DNA of 64,000 nucleotides from Poriferisodalis sp965214215. Its GTDB lineage: Bacteria; Actinomycetota; Acidimicrobiia; Acidimicrobiales; Poriferisodalaceae. Below are positions 58,220 through 64,000 of this stretch, one piece after another; the first letter of the stretch is position 1; every line of letters begins with the position of its first letter. Made by a program: the position numbers and the translations under genes. The stretch lies in the NCBI RefSeq assembly GCF_965214215.1, contig NZ_CBDCBD010000002.1, positions 62,001-126,000 of the forward strand, in the 5' to 3' direction. The notes below the pieces were generated by a model. The model was given only the letters and a program-made list of their open reading frames with translations. It did no database searches and was not told where the DNA came from.

Positions 58220-58266
58220 TCCGACCTCCGACGCATACGGGCGATTCCCGCAAGGGAACGCTGTGA
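58194..58266 (+). repeat. 47-bp-period duplication of the dehydrogenase/thioesterase junction
   Basis: 26-bp copies 58194-58219 and 58241-58266, 25 of 26 identical. Each holds AAGGGA and the GTGA stop-start overlap. Confidence 0.9.
58216..58266 (+). CDS. 16-codon bridging minicistron
   Basis: GTG 58216 overlaps the dehydrogenase stop as GTGA; 16 codons (MIRPPTHTGDSRKGTL), then TGA 58264-58266 overlaps GTG 58263 of tesB, again GTGA. AAGGGA lies 7-8 nt before each GTG. Produced by the junction duplication. Confidence 0.5.
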   Translation: MIRPPTHTGDSRKGTL

Positions 58267-59090
58267 CGAGCGGCATCGCAGCGCCCACCACCTACGGCGA
58301 GGTGATGTTCCTCGAGCAGCACGGCCCAGATACCTACGTCGGCGTCAGCCCCGAATACATGTGGGGTCGGATCTACGGCGGTCAGGTCATCGCACAAGGC
58401 CTGTGGGCGGCGTTTCAAACCGTCGACGAAGCGTTCGTGCCGCACTCGGTACACGCCTATTTCATCCGGGGCGGCACGCTTGACGAACCGGTCCGCTACG
58501 AGGTGGACCGCCTGCGCAACGGCCGATCGTTCTGCACCCGAGCGGTCGTTGCCCGCCAGAGCGGCGGCGCAATCTTGAACCTGTCGTGCTCATTCCACGT
58601 GGCAGAGCAGGACGCCCAGGTGCAAACCGCACGCATCCCGCTCGCACCCGACCCGCAGGACTGTCGCAACATCGACGAAGAGCGTTGGCCGTGGATCATG
58701 GAACGCCGTCCGCTGCCAAGCCATCCGGGGGCGGGCCAGTCGATGGGCTGGGTACGCATCGTCGATCCCATCAACGACGATCCCCGCCTGCACATCTGCG
58801 GTCTGGCGTTCACGTCGGACGCCATCCAGTTCAACGCCGCCCGCTCGCTGCATCCCCTGCAGGTGACCCGCGAGCAGTACCAGGAGAAGTTCATGGGCGC
58901 GTCACTGGATCACGCCATGTGGTTCCACCGCCCGATGCGCGCCGATGAGTGGCACCTCTACCAATTCGACTGCCACGGCCTCACGAGCGCTCGGGGCATG
59001 ACCGTGGGCAACCTGTTCGCTCCTGACGGCCGCCACGTCGCCACGATCGCCCAGGAAGTTCTGCTGCGAGAGCGCCGACCCCAGACCTAG
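58263..59090 (+). CDS. tesB: Acyl-CoA thioesterase II
   Basis: 275 residues, double hotdog. MWGRIYGGQVIAQGLWAA, SVHAYFIRGGTLDEPVRYEV, RSFCTRAVVARQSG, C-terminal LDHAMWFHRPMRADEWHLY. Hydrolyses medium/long acyl-CoA. GTG 58263. Confidence 0.92.
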   Translation: MTSGIAAPTTYGEVMFLEQHGPDTYVGVSPEYMWGRIYGGQVIAQGLWAAFQTVDEAFVPHSVHAYFIRGGTLDEPVRYEVDRLRNGRSFCTRAVVARQSGGAILNLSCSFHVAEQDAQVQTARIPLAPDPQDCRNIDEERWPWIMERRPLPSHPGAGQSMGWVRIVDPINDDPRLHICGLAFTSDAIQFNAARSLHPLQVTREQYQEKFMGASLDHAMWFHRPMRADEWHLYQFDCHGLTSARGMTVGNLFAPDGRHVATIAQEVLLRERRPQT

Positions 59091-59247
59091 CGGTTCATCG
59101 GCAATGTGTGCAGGGCTGCTGAGAACTCGTTTCCGCAGGTCAGCACACTGCGCACTGCCCCGACCAACACCTCGACACACCACTAGGGACTGCCAAAGCT
59201 CGGCCCGGCGAGCGACGGCCGGGACGATCCGCCCACTCTCGGTGCCG
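59091..59247. other. Intergenic region between convergent tesB and arsI
   Basis: 157 bp. A weak hairpin CCCGGC/GCCGGG (59204-59209 / 59218-59223); otherwise I see nothing. Confidence 0.4.
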
Positions 59248-59691
59248 CTATGCGCAGCAGGCGTCTTCAGCGTGGCTCAGGCGTTCGGTTCCGTCGCCGC
59301 GGCGTGACAGCACGACGTTCTGCATCACCTCGGTGTCGCCCTGCTTGACGTACCACTCCCACTCGATGCCATGCGGATCGGTCGCCCACGTCTCCACTTT
59401 CTCGGCGTAGCAGCACATGGTCTCGTCAATGGTCGAGGTGGTGATGCCGGCGTCGCTCATACGCGCGTGTGCCTGCTCCACCTCGCCAGCGGACTCGGTC
59501 TCGACCCCGAGGTGGTTGATGGTGCCCCCGTCGCCAGTCGACTCGAAGAGCACCAGCTTCAACGGCGGCTCATCGATAGCGAAGTTCGCATAGCCCTCGC
59601 GCCGCTTCGCAGGCTCCGCCCCGAACAGACGTGAGTAGAAGTCGACCGCCTCGTCGATGTCGTCCACGTTGAGTGCCAGCTGCAACCTCAT
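59248..59691 (-). CDS. arsI: ArsI/CadI-like VOC-family protein
   Basis: 147 residues, one glyoxalase/VOC domain. RLQLALNVDDIDEAVDFYS and GAEPAKRREGYANFAIDEPP are the ArsI/CadI start, and TMCCYAEKVETWATDP holds the vicinal Cys pair that binds arsenic in ArsI C-As lyases. Metal ligands His in INHLGVE and Glu in EWEWYV. Would demethylate trivalent organoarsenicals or respond to cadmium. ATG 59691 is 6 nt after TAGTGT. Confidence 0.8.
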   Translation of the reverse strand: MRLQLALNVDDIDEAVDFYSRLFGAEPAKRREGYANFAIDEPPLKLVLFESTGDGGTINHLGVETESAGEVEQAHARMSDAGITTSTIDETMCCYAEKVETWATDPHGIEWEWYVKQGDTEVMQNVVLSRRGDGTERLSHAEDACCA

Positions 59692-59697
59692 GGGCAC

Positions 59698-59703
59698 ACA
59701 CTA
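59698..59703 (-). promoter_or_regulatory. -10 box of arsI
   Basis: TAGTGT on minus, 6 nt before ATG 59691. Confidence 0.4.
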
Positions 59704-59895
59704 CGGCGGGCCGACTGGACTGGGTAGGACGAACCTGGACATCTGAGCCCACCGGCAACGAGCAACCTCAGAGGCTGAGCCGATAGACGAAGCCGTGGCC
59801 CGAGCAACCCGTGAGCGCAATCGCATGAAGACCGGGAACAAACGCGGGCAACAACTGATGCGAGAACGGGAAGGCTCACCCTTGCGCGCAGCCTC

Positions 59896-59901
59896 TAAGG
59901 T
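59896..59901 (+). promoter_or_regulatory. -10 box of hydratase-dehydrogenase pair
   Basis: TAAGGT, 8 nt before GTG 59910. Confidence 0.35.
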
Positions 59902-59909
59902 GCGCCGCT

Positions 59910-60689
59910 GTGACTTCGCCACAACCGCTCAGCCCCGCACAGCTCGCGGCAGCAGATGCTCTGACTGCCTACCTCGCCGGCGGAGGCGAGGCACCCGTAG
60001 GGGCGTTTGCCGACTTGGGCTTCGAAGACGGACTCGCCATCCAGTGTGAGATGCAGCGGCGAGCTACCGCCAGTGGTGCCGTGCAAGCCGGCTGGAAGGT
60101 GGGGCTGACCTCGGATCGGGCTAGGACTGCGGTAGGAATCGACGACCGGCCGTTCGGGCACGTCAACCGCGTGCTCGTATCGCCCGCCGACATCCCGTCC
60201 GCACAGATCAGCAAGGTGAGCATCGAACCTGAGATGTGCTTCGTGATCGGCGAGCGCATCGCCGGCGACGACGTCGATCCTGCTTCCGTGCCCGCTCGGA
60301 TCGCGCAGGTGTGCGCCGGCTACGAGGTGAACGAGGCACGCGTCGCCGTCGGGGGCAACCTCGCCATGCTCGTCGCCGACAGCCTGACGAACTGGGCCAT
60401 TGTGCGAGGCTCGGGAGTCGACGCTCCGCCCGCAGCAGATCTCGACCGCTGCGTGGTGACGGTCTCGTGCGACGGCGAGGAGCGCTTCAGCTGCACGGCC
60501 GCAGACGAGGTCGACAACCCGTACCTGTCGATTGCCCGTCTCGCAGCGACGTTGCACCGCCACGGCTTGGCTCTCGAAACGGGCCAGAGCGTGATCACCG
60601 GCGCGTATTCCCGCTTCCGGGTCGAACCCGGCCAGCGCTGGACGACCCACTACAGCGGCATCGGAGACGTGGAGGCGACGATCTCATGA
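59910..60689 (+). CDS. 2-keto-4-pentenoate hydratase-like protein
   Basis: 259 residues, MhpD/FAH-fold. AGWKVGLTSDRARTAVGIDD, then SIEPEMCFVIGERIAG with the metal Glu residues and AGYEVNEAR. Acts on 2-keto-4-enoates in meta-cleavage pathways or the related 4-oxalocrotonate decarboxylase. Stop overlaps the next gene (ATGA). Confidence 0.85.
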   Translation: MTSPQPLSPAQLAAADALTAYLAGGGEAPVGAFADLGFEDGLAIQCEMQRRATASGAVQAGWKVGLTSDRARTAVGIDDRPFGHVNRVLVSPADIPSAQISKVSIEPEMCFVIGERIAGDDVDPASVPARIAQVCAGYEVNEARVAVGGNLAMLVADSLTNWAIVRGSGVDAPPAADLDRCVVTVSCDGEERFSCTAADEVDNPYLSIARLAATLHRHGLALETGQSVITGAYSRFRVEPGQRWTTHYSGIGDVEATIS

Positions 60690-61711
60690 GTTCTGCACTG
60701 CCCAGCCCGACCGTCCTGGACGTGCCCGACGGGCCGCTCCATGTGCTGGTCACCAAGACACTCACACTGCCCGATGTCAGCCCCGATAAAGAGGCCGCCA
60801 TTCGCGCCGCCGCAGGACCGGGCGCCGTCGTGAATATCGTGGAGCGGCCGCGAGACGGGGTGCCGCTGGCTGCCGATGCACAGGTGATCCTCGGGATCGT
60901 GCCCGAGTGGCTGTTCGATGCGGCGCCGAACCTGCGCTGGATTCACGCCACGGCATCGGGCGTCGACATGTTCATGTATCCCAAGTTCCTCGCCAGCGAT
61001 GTCGTGCTCACCGGCGAGAAGGGCCTGGTCGGCAGCCACCTGGCCGATCATGCTTTCGGCCTGCTGCTGGCGCTGGTCAGGCGCATCGCAACGGCGGTGA
61101 AGCTCGGTTCCGAGGGATGGGACAACGAACTTCGGGAACAGATGCGTTACAGCGAACTCGAGCTCGAAGGCCTGACCATGGGCATTCTGGGCTTCGGCGG
61201 CACGGGCCGACACATCGCCCGCCGCGCCACCGCGTTCGGCATGAACGTGCGGGCGATGGACCTGTACCCGGTACCACCCGGCGAGGGCGTCGAGGTGGTC
61301 GGCGGACCGGAGTCGCTGCGCGACATCGTGGCGACCAGCGATGTCCTGGCAGTCGGTCTGCCACTCACCGGCGACACCCGGGCCATGTTCGATGACGAGA
61401 TGTTCACCTTGATGCCCGACGGCGCGGTGTTGCTGAACGTGACCCGCGGCGAGATCATCGACGGACCGGCGCTGGAGCGCGCGTTGGCCGAAGGACGGAT
61501 CGGCGGCGCAGCTCTCGATGTCGCACCCGTCGAGCCGTTGCCCGCCGACAGCCCGCTGTGGGGGTTCGACAACTGCGTGATGACACCCCATACCGCCGGC
61601 GCCAGCCAGCACCGCGCACGGCGCAACCTGGAGCGCTTTTGCCGCAACCTCGTCGCGCTGCGAGAGGGCCGTCCGCTGGAAGGCGTAGTCGACAAGCAAA
61701 CCGGTTTCTGA
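60686..61711 (+). CDS. D-2-hydroxyacid dehydrogenase
   Basis: 341 residues. NAD loop GILGFGGTGRHIARRATAFG, catalytic Arg in VTRGEIIDGPAL, His in MTPHTAGAS, and LEGVVDKQTGF at the end. Reduces a 2-keto acid to a D-hydroxy acid, substrate unknown. ATG 60686 overlaps the hydratase stop; the two may act on the same catabolite. Confidence 0.88.
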   Translation: MSSALPSPTVLDVPDGPLHVLVTKTLTLPDVSPDKEAAIRAAAGPGAVVNIVERPRDGVPLAADAQVILGIVPEWLFDAAPNLRWIHATASGVDMFMYPKFLASDVVLTGEKGLVGSHLADHAFGLLLALVRRIATAVKLGSEGWDNELREQMRYSELELEGLTMGILGFGGTGRHIARRATAFGMNVRAMDLYPVPPGEGVEVVGGPESLRDIVATSDVLAVGLPLTGDTRAMFDDEMFTLMPDGAVLLNVTRGEIIDGPALERALAEGRIGGAALDVAPVEPLPADSPLWGFDNCVMTPHTAGASQHRARRNLERFCRNLVALREGRPLEGVVDKQTGF

Positions 61712-61744
61712 GACTCCCAAGATTCCGACACCTATCTGTCACAG

Positions 61745-61771
61745 AAAATCCGACCGGATAGGTCGGGATTT
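61745..61771 (+). promoter_or_regulatory. Near-palindromic operator candidate upstream of metY
   Basis: AAAATCCGACC-GGATA-GGTCGGGATTT, 9 of 11 positions symmetric about a 5-nt centre. The -10-like TACAGT at 61777-61782 follows directly, so the dyad would cover the -35 region. Size and symmetry suit a dimeric repressor such as an Rrf2-type regulator of sulfur genes; the regulator is not in the window. Confidence 0.5.
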
Positions 61772-61854
61772 GCCGGTACAGTCTTGCGCGCTCGGCAATC
61801 CCGCCGGGTTATAGGCATAGCCCGCCTCATGGGGCGCAAGAAATGGAGCTCATT

Positions 61855-63189
<1,335 letters not shown>

Positions 63190-63259
63190 CGCCACGCAAG
63201 ATCGCGCTCGCGGGCTGGCGACGCCGAGTCGTCAGCCCGCAGCCGATGCGTGACCAGCG

Positions 63260-64000
63260 TTAGCTGACGGCGCCAGCGTTACGCAGGGCAGAAATCTCGT
63301 CGGGTTCTAGGCCGAACTGGGCCAAGATCTCGTTGGTGTGCTCGCCTCGCGCGGGGCTGGGCCGGCGGATGTCACCGGGCACCCCGTCGATCTGGGTGGC
63401 GTTGCGCACAATGCGGATGTCGCCCATCGCCGGGTGATGCACCGGCGCGGCCATGCCGAGATGCTCTACCTGCGGGTCGGCGAATGCCTCAGCCACGGTG
63501 TTGACGCGACCGCACGGGATGCCCACGGCGTTGAGCCGCTCGACCCATTCGTCGCAGTTCGCCTGGGCCAACCGCTCGCCGATGAGATTGTTCAGCTCAG
63601 ACCGGTTGGCCGAGCGCAGTTTCGTCGACGAGAATCGTTCGTCGTCGACCAAATCGGGGCGGTCGATCTCGGCGCAGAAGGCTCGCCACAGTCGACCGCC
63701 GGGGGCAGCGATGTTGATGTGCCCGTCTGCGGCTTCGTAGGTCCCCATCGGGATCATCGTGGGGTGGTCGTTGCCGGCTTGCGGCGGGTCCTCCCCCGCC
63801 ACCGTCCAGCGGGCCGCCTGGAAGTCGAGCATGCCGATCATCGACTCGAGCAGCGAGGTGTGCACCCAGCGGCCCTCGCCGGTGCGGGATCGCTCGATGA
63901 GCGCTACCAGAACGCCGATCGCGAGCTGAAGGCCTGCGGTCACGTCGCTGATCGCCACGCCGGCCCGCACGGGACCATGGCCCGGCAGCCCGGTCACAGA
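63260..64000 (-). CDS. CaiB/BaiF CoA-transferase (5' part outside window)
   Basis: Partial, at least 245 C-terminal residues of a class III CoA-transferase: ISDVTAGLQLAIGVLVALIE, GEGRWVHTSLLESMIGML, YEAADGHINIAAPG and VERLNAVGIPCGRVNTVAEA. The N-terminal domain with the catalytic Asp lies beyond 64000. Moves CoA between acids; substrate unknown. Convergent with metY. Confidence 0.9.
   Translation of the reverse strand, partial: SVTGLPGHGPVRAGVAISDVTAGLQLAIGVLVALIERSRTGEGRWVHTSLLESMIGMLDFQAARWTVAGEDPPQAGNDHPTMIPMGTYEAADGHINIAAPGGRLWRAFCAEIDRPDLVDDERFSSTKLRSANRSELNNLIGERLAQANCDEWVERLNAVGIPCGRVNTVAEAFADPQVEHLGMAAPVHHPAMGDIRIVRNATQIDGVPGDIRRPSPARGEHTNEILAQFGLEPDEISALRNAGAVS

Noticed and set aside
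59104..59307. 67-codon frame after tesB
   Set aside because: Overlaps the 3' end of arsI on the other strand; low coding character.
59795..60049. 84-codon Arg-rich frame upstream of the hydratase
   Set aside because: Runs out of frame into the hydratase gene; no family.

Overview
The window is GC-rich, dense, mostly single-copy bacterial chromosome. It looks like an actinomycete, most probably class Acidimicrobiia. The clues are a mycothiol synthase (mshD), a menaquinone pathway (menA, menG), a secreted protein with cell-wall-binding type 2 repeats, many acyl-CoA dehydrogenase, thioesterase and CoA-ligase genes, and GTG starts with -10 boxes (TANNNT or CACACT) only 5-9 nt upstream, the pattern of leaderless transcripts. 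The class is an inference from gene content; I saw no rRNA or tRNA gene.

Layout. 1-8.7 kb: a minus-strand block with fabZ, a lipoprotein-like cytochrome c, a HIT-like protein, trpA-trpB-trpF, a small monooxygenase, ygfZ, a fused trpEG and a GroES-like protein. 8.7-11 kb: an alpha/beta hydrolase and an acyl-CoA ligase. 11-16.5 kb: histidine operon hisD-C-B-H-A-F (minus). 16.4-20 kb: an accessory insert directly upstream of hisD. It is flanked by ~70-bp direct repeats of the hisD start region and holds two unrelated AAA-type ATPase genes, each with a repeat array at its promoter, plus ATPase and IS3-type transposase remnants. 20-23.3 kb: a very large secreted protein (cell-wall-binding repeats, PD40 propeller, degenerate M6-peptidase-like domain). 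23.4-31 kb: housekeeping genes (citE-like lyase, nth, rlmN, mshD, menG, ybaK, menA, thioesterase). 31-35.6 kb: an AhpD-like gene interrupted by one in-frame TGA exactly at the second Cys of its CxxC motif, then the Pnkp/Hen1 RNA-repair pair. 35.9-43.3 kb: alcohol dehydrogenase, DUF418 membrane protein, metallo-hydrolase, molybdate transporter modABC, NAD-dependent epimerase. 43.4-51 kb: a KOW/SH3-like protein and an amide/hydantoin catabolic group (dimethylformamidase-like, rhodanese, hydantoinase, amidase). 51-59 kb: Baeyer-Villiger-type monooxygenase, acyl-CoA dehydrogenases, two toxin-antitoxin modules (hicBA, vapBC), enoyl-CoA hydratase, thioesterase II. 59-64 kb: arsI/cadI-like protein, 2-keto-pentenoate hydratase-like protein, D-2-hydroxyacid dehydrogenase, metY, and a CoA-transferase cut by the window edge.

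Most notable observations. (1) A candidate selenoprotein: CxxU in an AhpD-like protein, with a SECIS-like hairpin 20 nt downstream of the UGA. (2) Repeated short tandem duplications of translation-start or stop/start junctions (trpB, hisF, two acyl-CoA dehydrogenase genes, tesB). In three cases these create tiny bridging minicistrons that keep stop-start coupling. (3) The hisD-repeat-flanked ATPase insert with iteron-like arrays. (4) A cell-wall-binding/PD40/pseudo-M6 fusion protein. (5) Widespread leaderless promoters, including one palindrome that gives two divergent ones.
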